Below are positions 22,194-35,200 of a DNA stretch of 64,000 bases, piece by piece. Numbering within the stretch: the first letter of the stretch is position 1; each line of letters starts with the position of its first letter. The DNA is taken from the NCBI GenBank assembly GCA_030549775.1, contig CM060177.1, forward strand, positions 30,594,014 through 30,658,013, in the 5' to 3' direction. The notes below the pieces were generated by a model. The model did no database searches. It had not been told where the DNA came from and worked only from the letters and a program-made list of their open reading frames with translations. The position numbers were made by a program, and so were the translations under genes. This DNA is from Tamarix chinensis (lineage: Eukaryota > Streptophyta > Magnoliopsida > Caryophyllales > Tamaricaceae).

Positions 22194-23619
22194 TTGTAAA
22201 CATCCAAATTCAAGTCCTTCTTTAATTCTAATTCAACTTTTCTGAAGATCAATCTAAATTCAAAGGTCATGTAGTTATAAAGATATTCATCTAATATCTT
22301 ACACATCAAAAATCAAAATTCTTGTTTTCAATTTATGAGCCATGATTTAATCCTTAAAATTTTTATAATTTTATGTTACAATTTCATATTCAAATTCGCT
22401 TTCCAATTAAGCATTCATCATGCGGCTATGACTTTGCTTTAGAGCCATAATTCATTATTAAATATAAGCTAATTTAAAATTTTGAATCTTCATTACAAGG
22501 GGTTTATTTGTTTTAAATATTTCCTTTTCATGAGATTCGAACTCATATTAAGATTTATTAATATTTCATTTGATGTTCCATTTCAGTTCATGGCTATAAG
22601 CATTTAAAGATTTTAAAACTAGAATAATCACTAGATCTTCCTGAATTTTCATTTAAGAATTTAAACCTTGAAAATGATATCACAAAGTTGTTTGAAATTT
22701 AAAATAATAATGTTTTATACTTATAGCTAAGTTTTTACAATAAGATTTCAATATCCTCTCTAAAAGAAATTTTGATTAATTTGAAATCAAGTAAAAGATA
22801 AAATCAAAATATTTTATGTAAATTTTCAATTAGATTTTTTTTCTTCTAAATATTATATTTAAAGTATGCATTTTTTTATATCAAAAACCTTAATATTAAT
22901 ATTTGGAATGAAGCCTTTAAGTATTAATAGTTATTTAGAGTTTTATAAATGGCTTTTACTTCTATATGGCTATTAAAGCCACATTTAACTAATGGAACCT
23001 TTGATCATTTTGTTCTATGGGTATATTTCACTTTTGAATATTTATGTTATATTATGTTATGCTATAGATTTTAACATAATGCAAATTCATTTTGATGTTT
23101 AGTTTTTTGATTCGTGCTTAGATATATTTCTATATTTTTACTATTTATATATGTGAGGGTCTCAAGTTAAAATTTTAAGACCTTATATAGATATTTTTAT
23201 TACTATATTTTTGCATTCCAAATTGCGTTTTAACTTAATAGTACATCCTATGCATATGGAAAATTATCCAAAAATATATATTTTGAGTTTGAAATGAGTT
23301 AAAATGCTATAGTGGAAATTTTTGTTAATATTATGTTATTGTTGGTATTTATTATTAAATTTTCCTTTAGCCTTAATTTTTTACACTATTGAGTATATTA
23401 GAAGTATTTTTACTTATAATAAATTCACAAAAGTTTCTAATTAATATCAAAATATCATTTTAAACATTTCCACAAATTTTAATGATTTTTTGAGCATGCT
23501 AGCTTTTTTTATTAACAAATATGTATTTAGATTGTTTTTCTGCCTTTTACAAAACAAGAACATTAGTTTAAATGAAGTTTGACTAAAGGGGTTGCCTCGA
23601 CCATTTGATTCCTCTTCTC
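22194..23619. other. AT-rich non-coding stretch after the gypsy LTR
   Basis: No reading frame or repeat end can be supported. The stretch starts with TTGTAAACATCC, which faintly resembles the TGTAACACC LTR start, but I cannot confirm it. Confidence 0.4.
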
Positions 23620-23810
23620 TAAAATTTTTTTAGCCTAATTTACCTCTTCCTAACACCTTTCCAGCTGCATAACCCTTGCAACATACTTTCATACCTCAAA
23701 AATACCTTATTTCTTTTCTAAGCTAACCCCTTCATATGTACCTACCTCACTATATCCGAGAATTGGAGGAGAATATGATATCTCCAACCCCTTTTTCCTT
23801 TTATCTTATT

Positions 23811-23846
<36 letters not shown>

Positions 23847-23880
23847 ATCCCCCTCTCTCTAAACATTTTAGAATTATTAT
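23620..23880. repeat. CT-rich tract with (CT)n microsatellite
   Basis: The plus strand is strongly pyrimidine-rich, with a pure (TC)n run at about 23813-23841. Similar pyrimidine-rich tracts lie a few hundred bases after the start of plus-oriented long LTRs (for example 32700-33250 and 55620-55900). This may therefore mark another LTR of that family whose ends I cannot place. Confidence 0.5.
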
Positions 23881-24585
23881 TTATATTTATTTTCACTATT
23901 TGGAAGTAAATTAGTCTTGGTTCAAATTTGGTTTAATAATAAAAATGTTTGGCATAAAAAAGGGCATACTAAGACATAATTAGACCTAGGAGTATTATAG
24001 TTTGTTTAATTTTTGGAAAATGATTTTAAATTCTATTTTTGCTTTGAAAATATCTTATATAAGGTAAAAAAGAGTTGTTTAGAGTTTGGTGAAGTAATTA
24101 TTTAAGACAAAAGATTTTATAAAATAAATAGTGATTAGGGATTATAATGTAAAAATGGTTTTTTAAATGAAAAACTTTACTTAGTGTTGAATAATTAAAC
24201 TAAGGTGTCCTTTAATTGTCCTTAAACCATATTTTAACCCTTTTTTTTTCTATTTATTGTTAACTTTCTCAAGTTCAGTGTTGATTTTTTGAGTGTTAAA
24301 GTTTAAGTAAAAAATTAATAAAAATTGTATGTGTGGAAATATTTCTAAGTTTTAAGTGACGTCTTGACCATTTGTTCATCACAATGGTGCATGATGTAAT
24401 GTAAATCATAAGTGAAGTGATTAATTAATAATGTTTTGGTGTTAGTAGTAATATATTGACAATATTAAGTGTGTGGACCTTGTGCTATGTTTGGATCATA
24501 ACCTTTAAATGAGATATTGATAATTAAAGTAAAATAATACTTGTGTTAGGACTAAGGCCTCAATTGCTCAAGATGACCTCAAAGT
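23881..24585. other. AT-rich stretch, one LTR-like terminus
   Basis: AGGAGTATTATA near 23988 resembles the worn 3' terminus of the long LTR family, but no partner start was found. Nothing else is recognised. Confidence 0.3.
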
Positions 24586-24711
24586 TAAGGTTGCGTATAG
24601 CATATCTTCCCAGTGTTATTGTGCTTATACTTTATTTGTTATGGTAGCTAAGGTTGTACATAGAATATCTTCCCAGTGTTAGTGTGCTCATACTTTATTT
24701 GTTGTGGTAGT
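24586..24711. repeat. Two-copy tandem repeat, 63-bp period
   Basis: Units at 24586 and 24649 share TAAGGTTG...ATATCTTCCCAGTGTTA and TACTTTATTTGTT(A/G)TGGTAG. The period is 63 bp with about 10 percent difference. Short tandem arrays of other periods occur inside the long LTRs further right. Confidence 0.85.
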
Positions 24712-25439
24712 TAGAAAGACACTAAACTTTTTCTATCTATTACCATAATACCTCAATTTCTCCTAACCCTATTTATTATGTAATTAGACTTGAAATATAT
24801 TTTTAAAATTTCTTATATGGTTTTCTTTGTCATTCATATTAAATATATATAAACCTTTCACAATTTATTTTATTCATTTGTGGAAAGTTGCATTTTCTAT
24901 AATTCTTTCAATTTAGTCTTTTTTCACATAGTTTCAACTTGTTCAAAATTTGTAACTCAATCTAAATTATTTATAACATTACCATTTCTTTTTGTTCCAT
25001 TTTAGTTCACCTATTATTATGGAATAGTTATATTATGAAAATTCTTATTTCACAATTAGAAGATTTTAACAGTAGTTATCTGTTGTAATTTGTTTGAGCT
25101 TTAAACTAATTTTGAGATCAAATATTTTTACATATTTGATTTTCTAAAGTCTTAATGTATCAAAATATACCCATTGCACCTTTTCATTATTTATTTTGAG
25201 TGTTTGTAGTGATTATCTGATTATGCCATTTTTACTTGTTTTCTATTTCTCAAGATTCAAGTCAACTCTAATATCCAATATTTTTAAATATATAGGTTTC
25301 TAAAGTTATTTCTCACTTTTTCATAATGTTTCATTATTTTTTGGGATTTATATGATCTTTTCCAAAAAATTCCTAATTAATTCATTTTTACACAATTTAA
25401 TTATAATTTTTTTTATAAAATTACCACTCTTGACCCTAC
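24712..25439. other. AT-rich non-coding stretch
   Basis: No frame, repeat boundary or RNA gene is recognised. TTGTAACTCAATC at about 24949 could be a worn LTR start, but support is weak. Confidence 0.35.
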
Positions 25440-26580
25440 TGTTTATCATGTGAGCAACCTACGTCTGTCCAACCAGATTCTAGTTTGGTTATAAAATATA
25501 ATCATAACTATATTCACAAACCCTTTCAACACCCACAAAGCCTTTCTCACTCAGTCGCCCTTTTTTACTTAAGTAAACTACTAGCTACTTTACATCCATG
25601 CCCCTTTTTTTTCATGCCTAACTTGGCACAAAATTATAAAACTCATGTGTGCTTAACCTCCCCATGAAACTCTTCACTTCCTCATTTTGATGCAACTAAA
25701 AATTACCCCAATTGTTGGCCCTCTTTTTCTCCCTTTCTGCTTGATTTTTCATCCCCTTATTATGCTTCATTATTTAACCTTTTTTTTCACTACTTTTCAT
25801 TGCCGATCAACCTCCCCAACCTCCATATTATTTTTTGGTTCAATCTTGTCTTGATTTTAGAGTGTCTTAAAAGTTGTTTTTTTCATGTTTCCCTACCTTG
25901 CAACTGACCTACTATGCTTTCTACCTAATATAACACCACCTTCCTCCTTATTTTCCTTATATTTTTCATATTGTTTCTAACACCTAGAAATAACCTTCTT
26001 CCTCTCTCCTTTTCCTTTCCTTATACTGGTGAGTTGTAGGGTGATTTTAGGTGGTGAAAGTGATTGGTTATTGTTGTTGTTTTTGCTATAGCTAATCTTC
26101 CTTCTCCACCTTCCTCCTCTTTAACTTTTTGTCTAACTCATTTCTCCTTCCTCCTTTCCTTTACCATTTTCCTTTATATTTTTTATAATTTCCTAAACTT
26201 TTTTTTTAATTTTTTTGGAAGTGATCAATCCTAAGAGGACAACTGAAGGTTAAGGAGTATTTTATTTGCTTGAAGATTAGCTTATATATAATATAGCATA
26301 TTCTCTAGATATAGTATCTATGTGCTACTTGTTGTGTTAAGTTAATACTATGGATGTATGATTATTTTAAGCTAAAAATAAGGATGAGATGATGAATATG
26401 TTTTAAGCATGAGTTAATTTCATAAGATTTTATGTGAACTTGAGAGTGTGTATATTTATGTTGGGTTAAAAAAAATACTAAGGAATTTGGTGTGCCATTC
26501 AACCACCAAGGTGTTGTGTGGGTTGTGAAATACTATCTGGATACTCTAGAAGGGGCGATTATAATATTTTGTATAAATAA
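25440..26580 (+). repeat. Long-LTR-like segment (CT-rich, plus-oriented)
   Basis: A pyrimidine-rich tract (25440-26200) is followed by GGAAGTGATCAATCCTAAG and AAGGTTAAGGAGTATTTTA, paralleling GGTGAAGGTGATTGAAC and TTTAAGGAGTAGTTTTAG after the CT-rich tract of the LTR at 32253-36237. I infer a truncated relative of that LTR family. Ends are not defined. Confidence 0.45.
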
Positions 26581-27689
26581 TGCCAAATTAAAATTTTGTG
26601 AGAAATAAGTAGAAGGATAGCAAACAATAAACACATAATTTTTAGTGCTTCAAGAAACTCTACAAAGTTTCTCTACATCCATTACCAAAAAGTTTTTCCT
26701 TCGGATTTGAATCTCTCTTTATTTATGGTGGGTGTTTGATGATGATCACTCCTATCTTGGCTTATAAGCCTAAAATCTTAATGAACCTCTAGGATATGAT
26801 TTATACTTTTCCTAGTTATCCTCTTTAATTTATGAGACTACAATCTCAATAACCTCAAGTAAGAATGCTAGACAACACAACACTCTTTACTTTTATTTGA
26901 GATGATGAGTTTGAATGAATACAATAGAAAGCTTCACTAGATAGTATATGAAAGTGAGCAATCACTAGTAATTATATAGCTAGAGAAACAATAATTACAA
27001 GTGTGTGAGTAGCCTATCTAAATATGGATAACAAATTGAATCCTAGAGAAGTTTGATTTGAATTTGAAAGTATAAAATTAAAAATCTCTTTTATTCCTTG
27101 TAAGATGTGAAACTGATGATTTTAGAAGAGTTATGCTAACTTGATTGATTTTTATTAAAGTCTAACAACTCTTATTTATAGTGCTAAAAGATGAGAAAAA
27201 TTGATACTAGTCGTTGGGTGTAAAAAGTGCTCCAACAGCCAAATTCCAATGGAAAAAAAGTATTAGAAATTCCTAGATCAGTCGATTGGTATTCAAACCA
27301 GTCAGCTAGTTATACTAAACTGGTCAACTATTTTGGACTAATTAGTCAATTGGTGGAATAGTTTTCAGCTATATGCACCTCTATAAAAAAGATTTTAACT
27401 TGATCTACGAAGTTTGAAATTAAGTGATGTCATTTTTTCCTATAAATTAGACATCTTAAACTTTCAAAGAGGTATCATTCATTTAAAAATAATGTCTATA
27501 TAATTTATGGTGAATTTTACAAGTCAAATCATATGCAATACTTCTTAAAATAACATCAATTTAAGGTAACCTTTTTCATAGACACTTGAAATATTTTTAA
27601 TGAATGAAATAACTTTAAGCACTTCCAAAATGATTTTTGAATAGCATTAGAAATATAAAATCATTGAAAAAAATAATTGGACAATATAT
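26581..27689. other. Non-coding repeat-derived stretch
   Basis: No coding frame is found. It contains CCAGTCAGCTAGTT and ACTGGTCAACTATT near 27295-27330, a motif type that also occurs at 39208, 39568 and 43063. It may be LTR or UTR sequence of an element I cannot name. Confidence 0.4.
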
Positions 27690-28024
27690 AAATCATATGT
27701 ACATAAAACCTAATGTACATAAAACCTAATACTATAATTTTATGCTTAGGTGATAATAATCTCACATACTTAATAATTTTAGCTAAAATGATATAAAATT
27801 ATGGGTTTAAATAATGATATTATTTATTTATTTATTTAAATTTATTTTGTGGCTAAAATTAGATAAGAAAAGAAAGAGACGACACAATGTGCCATCCTAA
27901 TGAAAGAGAAAATGACCATAGTCTCAAGAAGGAAGAAAGACGACCCCTAGTAAAGAAAGAAGGAGGACACAAGAAAAAGAAAAAAAAAAGAAAAGAAAGA
28001 AGTCACAGTGCATAAAAAAGAAAG

Positions 28025-28060
<36 letters not shown>

Positions 28061-29302
28061 GACAGTCAAAAAGACAGAAGGGAGAGAGGATGGATGAGAT
28101 AGGAGGACAGAGAAAAGAAATAGAGAAGAGAGGTTGACTTGAAGAAATATGAAAAGAAACACACATAAGAGACAAATATGCAGGACATGCATAGGAGAGA
28201 CGTGGCAATCAGAAGGGACAGGTGCCTGATGGTGGCATAGAAACAAAGGCAACATAGAGGAAAGAAGAAAGATAAAGAAAGATAAAAAGAGACTGAAAGA
28301 ATTTATTTTAAATGAAATTAAGCAATTTTTAATTCAAATAAATTGCTGAATTTTCACTCATAATTAATTTTAGTTATTTCTTTCTTTATTTCTGATATAT
28401 ATTTTAAATATATATTTTTGTGTAATTTATTTATTTATTATGAATGGATAAATATTTATTACTAGAAAATAGATTAAAATCTTAGATTATTGTTTGAGAT
28501 ATAATATTAATTTTATTTATTTCATGAGAGCTTTTTTACTATACTTTAATTGCTGTCGTTTATATATGTCATTCTATCAAGTATGATTTATATGGTGCAT
28601 GCCCCATTCTGGCTTCCTTATAGTGATAGTATGCAGAATTGTATTCTTGCTAGGTAACTATATGAATATGCTAGAATTTATATGTATAAATTATAGTTAG
28701 GTTAGATAACAATTCACCTAACAGTTTTATGATCCTAACCAAAGTAGTAGATCATTTAGACAAGTGTGGGTCAAAGGAAAGAAATATAATTAAACACACT
28801 TGAGGTACTAGTTTGGATACTTAGAAAGACATCCTTCCACTCGTGCTTAATGCTTTAAATCTAGTTAAATATATGAATCACTTGTTGCAACTATGCTGCT
28901 AGCATTTAGTAAGATTTAATGGTGCGTTGTCGTATTAATTATTTCAAGGAAGTAATATAAGGTGTATAAACATGCTTTTGGCTTGCAATATAGTTAGTCT
29001 CTTTCTTGTGATTAAAAGATTATTTATAAATTATTATTATATTTTAACCTAGTCTATTGGTGGATTTCAATTTCTCTAGCACATTAATCATATTTGCACC
29101 CATATATTTTTATTATTTTATATTTTTAACCCCTAAAATTGTGTTATTATTATTATTTATTTTTGTGTGATTTATTAAATTTTATTTTATTATTTGTGAG
29201 CTAGCTAAATAAAGGTGAGCCCTCTCAATCTTTGGCCTAGAACGATACATTTATTTACTAATACTATAATTGACAATAAGAGGGTTTAAATTGCGTGCCG
29301 GC
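27690..29302 (+). repeat. 5' LTR of the LARD-like element
   Basis: The first 640 bp match 31181-31850. The later part (28580-29300) matches the LTR at 40293-45325 once its insertions are removed: CATTCT(G/A)GCTTC near 28605, CTAGAACGATAC near 29237 and ACTATAATTG near 29262. It ends near TTGCGTGCCGGCAAC, which may be a worn primer-binding site. A 16-bp direct repeat (GTACATAAAACCTAAT, twice at 27699-27730) lies at its left edge. Confidence 0.6.
28027..28057. repeat. (GA)n microsatellite
   Basis: A nearly pure GA run within the purine-rich part of the LTR. The open frames on the opposite strand (27924-28255) are low-complexity Ser/Leu/Phe translations of this tract, not genes. Confidence 0.9.
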
Positions 29303-31167
29303 AACATCCACATCAATTTGTGTGGTTGTAATTTTTTTTTTGTGTTCTTTTATATTTTAGTGTGTTTTTGAATATATATAATAAAAACTATAATCATGCA
29401 TATTTTTTATATATTTGTTTTTTGTATATTTAGAGTCTTATGAATCCTTAACTAGTTAATTATGAGCATATCTTTGAAATATAACTAAAAGAGGATCATA
29501 AAATCAAGATAAGGTGAGTGTAATTTTTTTGTGGTAATTTATATATAGGGAACACATATCTACATGTATAGATGTGAATGGAGCAAGGACATGTATGATT
29601 TTCTAACCATCGACATGACATGTTGAGATTCATCACATTTTACAGTGACCTTTTGAGCCATATATACTTCTTTTTTTGGAGAAAATTCACATGAAATAAT
29701 CTATATTTCTTGGTTTTAAATTTTCTTTGCAAACTTCATATACATTTAATTGCTTTGATCAATTTACTTACCATATCTCTTACAATGGACTCTAGAGATT
29801 ACTAGAGCTTACTCATGTGCTAGTCAAATCTTATAGTAGATACATGCTCTAAGTAAGAAAATGATAAAAGAAACATAGGATTTTCCACCGCATGACCAAA
29901 TAGCTTGAGTATTAATTTTTTTACACAAGATGTACACCCCATAGAAGCCCTTTGGTGCCTATACATCAACCATATATTTTTCTTCATTACCCACATTAAA
30001 TAACCCTTGGTCCGTATCCTTATCCTTGCCTAGAGCTAGTGGAGAGGGATCAATTCATTATATTATGGACATAGAGTGGTTGTGTATGTGAAAGTATGTA
30101 GAAAAAATATATGTATTTATGTTGAGAAAGGATTTGGTTATTTTTGGAGATGGACATGAATATATATATGTTGTTTAGTCATTAATTTTATTTGTTTCAA
30201 AAAAATGATCATTAAAAAAAGGAAAAAAAGAAGAAGAAGAAAGTAATATGACATAAGGAAAATAGGGAGATATGGAAATTATTGTGAGAAAGTTCTATTC
30301 ATGTTCTAATTTTTCAATTATCTCATTGTTCTAATTTGGTGTTAATGTTGAGGTGTGCATTATTGATCATCATTGATGTGGAGTTGATGCTTATATTTCA
30401 TCTGATTATTATAATTCCCCTAGTTCTTGGCCTTTTAGCACCACAATCCTATATTAATCCATCCCTTTTATACCTTAACCCTATTACAACCTATAGGTAA
30501 GTCCTATTTGATTCTTGATATAGGAAGCCCTTAAACTACTGGAGATTTGTCACAAGATTTAAGTATATGGTCCAATCCATTTGACAGTTATTTGATATCC
30601 TTGATGAGGTTTTTATTCATAAAAATATGATCTTCCTTGTTGATATATGTGAGTTGTTGTTATTTTTATCATATTATCTCACTGACCTGAGTGTTTTTAT
30701 ATAATTATATTAATAAACCTGAGAGAGAAATATAGAGGGTATCCATAATGAAGATAGGTCTTAATGTAACTAAGGCATGGCAAAGTTTTATCCACAATAT
30801 TGTTCTGTCCATATCTATCATGTTTATATGTGAACCATTCAAAATTAACCCTTTACTGTCCCAATGATGAATCTTGGTCAAGTGCTAATTTTGGTGCTAT
30901 GAAAGTAAAATATTCTAGGACAACATTGGTTAAGGGTGTTAGGTGTGTTTTTATTTTTATAATTGAATTGTATGTGATTTTGTGGGTATATCATTTGCAA
31001 AACCCTTATGAGACCTTACTCATATGCTAAGTGTGACCTAGGGGTGTAAAGGGTTTGTTGCACGTGCTAAGTACAATCATGAGACCTATGAAAGTAGCTA
31101 GTTAATTTTATTTTTATTATTTTCTTTGGTTTAGATCATGTCTTTCTTAAGGATAAGAAATAATTTA
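29303..31167 (+). other. Interior of LARD-like element, UTR-like, no gene
   Basis: No coding domain is readable. The 3' part (about 30430-30720: CCATTACAACC-like, CCTATTTGATTC, TATGTGAGTT, ATCTCACTGACCTGAGTG) matches 51690-51900, so the two elements share their untranslated region. Confidence 0.55.
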
Positions 31168-31180
31168 GGTGTGGGGGTAT
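31168..31180 (+). other. Polypurine tract of LARD-like element
   Basis: AGGTGTGGGGGTAT lies directly before the TGATGAGTGC start of the 3' LTR. A similar AGGTGTGGGGGAGTG occurs at 46597-46611 in the second element. Confidence 0.65.
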
Positions 31181-31850
31181 TGATGAGTGCATATTTTTAC
31201 ATATTTTATATCCTTTTATTCTTTTATTTGAATACTATATGAGAATAATTATAAATTTGTGCTTAAGTGAATATAATCTCATATATTTTATTATTTGAGC
31301 TAAAATGATATAAAATGATGGGATTAAATTATAAGATTATTTATTTTATTTTATTTTGTAGTTAAAATTGGAAAAGAAAAGAAAGTGACATCACAATGTG
31401 TCATCCTAATGAAAGAAAAAAATGCCACATGCCCAAGAAGGAAGAAAGATGGCCCATGATAGAGAAAGGAAGGGAAAGCAAGAAAAAGAAAAAAAGAAGA
31501 AGTGGTGGTGTAGAATAAAGAAAGAAGACAGAGAGAGAGAGAGAGAGAAAGGGGTGCAGTCAAAAAGATAGAAGGGAGAGAGGACAGATGAGATGGGAGG
31601 GAAAATAAAAGAAAGAGAGAAGAGAGAAAAGATGGGGACTTGAGGTAAAAAGAAAAGAAGAAAAAAAATGTGCAAAAGAGATAGATGTGTAGGACGAGTA
31701 GGGGAAAGACATGATAGGGAGAAAGGATGGCCACTTGATAGAGGCATGAAAAGAAAGGAATTGCAGAGGAAAGAAGAAAGAGAAAGAAAGAGAAAAAGAG
31801 ACTCATATAATAAAACTTGTTTAATTTACTTAATAAATTTTGCAAAAAAA
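31181..31850 (+). repeat. 3' LTR of LARD-like element (truncated)
   Basis: It starts TGATGAGTGCATATTTTTAC and runs through a GA-rich block (31440-31800). Homology to the 5' LTR is lost near 31850, so roughly the last kilobase of the LTR is missing or replaced. Opposite-strand open frames at 31351-31845 are translations of the purine-rich tract. Confidence 0.6.
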
Positions 31851-32252
31851 AAAATCAATAGTTAAATTTAAGATTGTTACAAGTTTGAATAAGATGTATT
31901 TGGTTTCAGACTCATATTTACTCCCTAGTAATTTTTTAATAGTGAATTTTAGGGCATTACCTACTTTTGGGGTTTCTACAATTATAGACATAGAGGGTAT
32001 GCATACTTATCAATTAAGTGTCCTAGTAATTGAGGAGATTCATGTAGCTAGTTAATATTTCATTAAGATTAACCATGTTTGAGTACTAGATTAGAAAGTA
32101 TCATTTTAGTAAGGGAGGTATATATCTTTGTTCGAAAAAGTGAATAACCAACGAGCATTGTGGGATCACTAAAAAAGTATTAGAATATAATTTCTCTAAA
32201 GTTTTATCTTTATCTTATGAATTTTATGATCATATGTTGTCATCATTTTATG
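31851..32252. other. Unassigned stretch
   Basis: It contains a 71-codon open frame (31840-32055) with no recognised domain. No repeat partner was found. It separates the truncated 3' LTR from the next LTR. Confidence 0.35.
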
Positions 32253-35200
32253 TGTAACATCTTACATTTTCAAAAAACCTAAATCTTTAAGTGGTTAACT
32301 TCTTGATCTTACTCTTACCTTCTATCATTCATTATTGATCTTACATTAACCCTTAAAATTCTTAATTTCCCTTAATACCCTTCAAAACCCTTGTCTTGAA
32401 ATCCTTCAAACGATGGTTGACTGTCTTGCAAGCAAATAAACCATTTGTTTAAGGGGTCTAGCAGTCCAAAGCTTAAGCTCTTTGGTCGCAATTGAATGGA
32501 GCTAAGAAATTTTGATTAATCTTGTTTATTTCAATTCCTTTTAACTCCAAATCAATTCATATGGCCAATATTTTCACATTTTACTAAATTATTGTTATAA
32601 ATTTTGGGAAGTATTGGATTATTTTTCTAATTTTACCTATTCATTAGACTTTCTATATTTGTTCGTGATGACTTATTTAGGCTAGGGCTAATGACAAGAT
32701 CAACCTCCCATCACCCTTCTTAACTGATTGATCTTTATCCTTTATCATTCAACCACATTTTTTGTCATAATCTAATCACATTACACCTTTCACTAACTCT
32801 CTTATACTTTTACACCAACATATCATCTTCTTTCACAACCCACCTCTCCCATGCCTTAAAAGAAACCCCCAATCTTATTTCCCTCCCCTCTCCTTCTCCT
32901 CTTAGTCAACACACATAGTGTGCCTAAATCCTGTTAGCCTTCTTTCAACACTTAATCAAATCATAACTCATCCCTCTTTTTTTCTTCTCTTTCCTTGATG
33001 TTCTCCTTATTCTTATTCCTATTTTGGTTTTCTTGGATTCACCAAGCCATCCTCCCCATTTCCTCCTCTCTCTTTTTTGCCTATTATTCTCTTATATTTC
33101 CTTTAAATTAACTCCTAAACACTTAATTTAAGTGTAGAGAGTTAAGGTTTTGAGAAAGGTAATAGTTATCTTGGTGTTCCTACTCAAACCCTCTATTCTG
33201 TTTATTCTTCATAACCTTCATCTTTCTCCTTTCTATTTCAAGGCTTATGATCTCTATTAAGCTTTATTATCTTTATTCTTTTTGGTGAAGGTGATTGAAC
33301 TCATGATGAAAAAATTGGTTTAAGGAGTAGTTTTAGTTAGAAAATGGTTTTTTACATAAGCTTATACACATATTTAGATTCAAGGATTTGATGATATGTG
33401 TTATCTTAATGTATTTACATGTCAGTATGCTTTTTATTTGCAAGTAATGGTCTAGATTATATAAGCATGTATTCATGTATCAATTGTGAATCCATGACAA
33501 GCATTCATTTTTATGATTTTATGTAGAAACACCATGATTAATACATGTTAGGTTTGTCTTAAATTTTCAAGCATGATGATGTAACTTGCTATTTTTGATA
33601 AGTATGTTGTTAAGTGTTATTTATCATAAGATTAAATATTTTTGTGAATATTAAGTTAATGCTTGGTGTTGGTATTTTTGGGCCTTAGAATGTCTTAGCC
33701 TTAGGGTTTTTTGTGAAGGTTTTTGGTTGATTTATTCAATTTAATTATGTTAATAGGTGTTTAATTATGTGTTATTTTGGTGAAGTTTAATAAATGTTGA
33801 GTTTTAGGATAAATTATGCTAGAATCAATAAAGAGGTATTTTATCATTTCAATTAGTTTTGAGAAATTTTAAAAATCTAATGTGTTTGGGGGTTATATAA
33901 ATTTTGATATATAATATGATAGGGTTTGATTAAGTATTGATTAAGTTATGAATTTTGTAAGATTTGATGTCTTTAGGTGAAACATGGATAATTTGGTTAT
34001 TTTTTGTTAATTCTAGAAAATTGGGTTATATATGTGTTTTTTGTGTTAAAAATATGATGAGTGTGAGATGTGAATAGTTTGGCTTAATATTGTTTAATAT
34101 TAGTGTTTATACTATTTGAAAATGACTTAGAATGGGATTAGATACCCTAGGGGTATGATAAGTATTTTATGTGCAAAATATTAAACTTTAATGTTGTTTT
34201 AGGTTGGTTATGTTTAAAATAATGATTTGAATGTTGAGTTGTGGAGCCTTATGGGAGATGTTACGAGTTATTTAGCAAATTCGAGTTTCATTTGAGCATT
34301 ATGGACTTCTTACTAGTGCAATGTCTTTAATTGTCCTTGACTGATTTCCATATGCCTTTTTAGATCTTTATATGTGTTATGACATATTTAATATATTTAA
34401 CTATAGTACAATTTTAAGCACTTAATAGTTAAAAAATTCTTGGAATGAAATCAATAATAAGTGATAATTGGTATGCCATGTATTAAGTGATAATTAGCTT
34501 TCCATGTGATAATTGGTAGTATATGTAAAGTGGTATATTCATGAAAGTGAATCGAGTAGTTCCTTGATAAGTGTTGGTTATATGTCTTAAAACACATTAA
34601 TAATGAAAACGAAATATCACAAGGCTTAGGGCCGAGACTTATCAATATTATTTTATCAAGTTGTTGTGGTACCCAAGATATCCTAGTTGTTGTTATAGCC
34701 ATAGTGGCATGATGTCTACTTTAAACTTTTTTATTCTACCAACTTATAGGTGTACATATACATAAGAATTAATAGTCAAAAATTAGTGGTCCCTAAGAGT
34801 AGGTTACCTTGGAAGGAGCTATGTTTCATACTCTATTCCACTGGATATTAATAATGGTCCATAGATGCTTTATACTTTATAAGGAGATCTATGTCTTACT
34901 TTGTTTCTATGAATATTACTAGTGTTCTCCATGTGTATTTTGTCTTGGAACGTGCTTTATTCAATGATACCATTCTATTGGTTATAAGTAATGGAGTCCC
35001 TAATCTCAAATGAGTAAGTAAATGGAAGTTTGTAATCACCTACATATGAACTCTAATATGGTTTCTCTTAAGTCATTTCATATCATGAGTAGTATATGCA
35101 TGTATAATATTTCTCTTATCGTATGACCTTCTGTGTTATGTATACCTTAATCTATAGATGTAATTGCTATCTTACTTAGTATGCAAGTATTTACATGTCT

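Larger units (their letters stand above)
27690..31850 (+). mobile_element. Gypsy-like LTR element without coding interior (LARD-like)
   Basis: Two related segments (27690-28330 and 31181-31850) enclose about 1.9 kb that has no recognisable coding sequence. Both segments share AGCTAAAATGATATAAAAT, the phrase GTG(C/T)CATCCTAATGAAAG, the AAGAAGGAAGAAAGA run and a long GA-rich stretch, in the same order. The interior ends with a polypurine tract and a TGATGAGTGC LTR start. This is the form of a large non-autonomous LTR retrotransposon derivative. The 5' LTR start is worn (about 27690) and the 3' LTR appears cut at about 31850, so end positions are approximate. An alternative is an autonomous element that lost its genes. 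Confidence 0.65.

Noticed and set aside
21885..22195. 22195 as a true TGTAACACC LTR start
   Set aside because: TGTAAACATCC is similar, but no matching end, CT-rich block at the right distance or duplication was found.
27924..28255. Two overlapping minus-strand open frames of 94-102 codons
   Set aside because: They are Ser/Leu/Phe-rich translations of a purine-rich LTR block and GA microsatellite; no domain or codon pattern supports a gene.
31351..31845. Minus-strand 164-codon frame with apparent hydrophobic segments
   Set aside because: It lies entirely in the GA-rich part of the LARD 3' LTR; the hydrophobic look comes from the TTT/CTC/TCT bias on the opposite strand.
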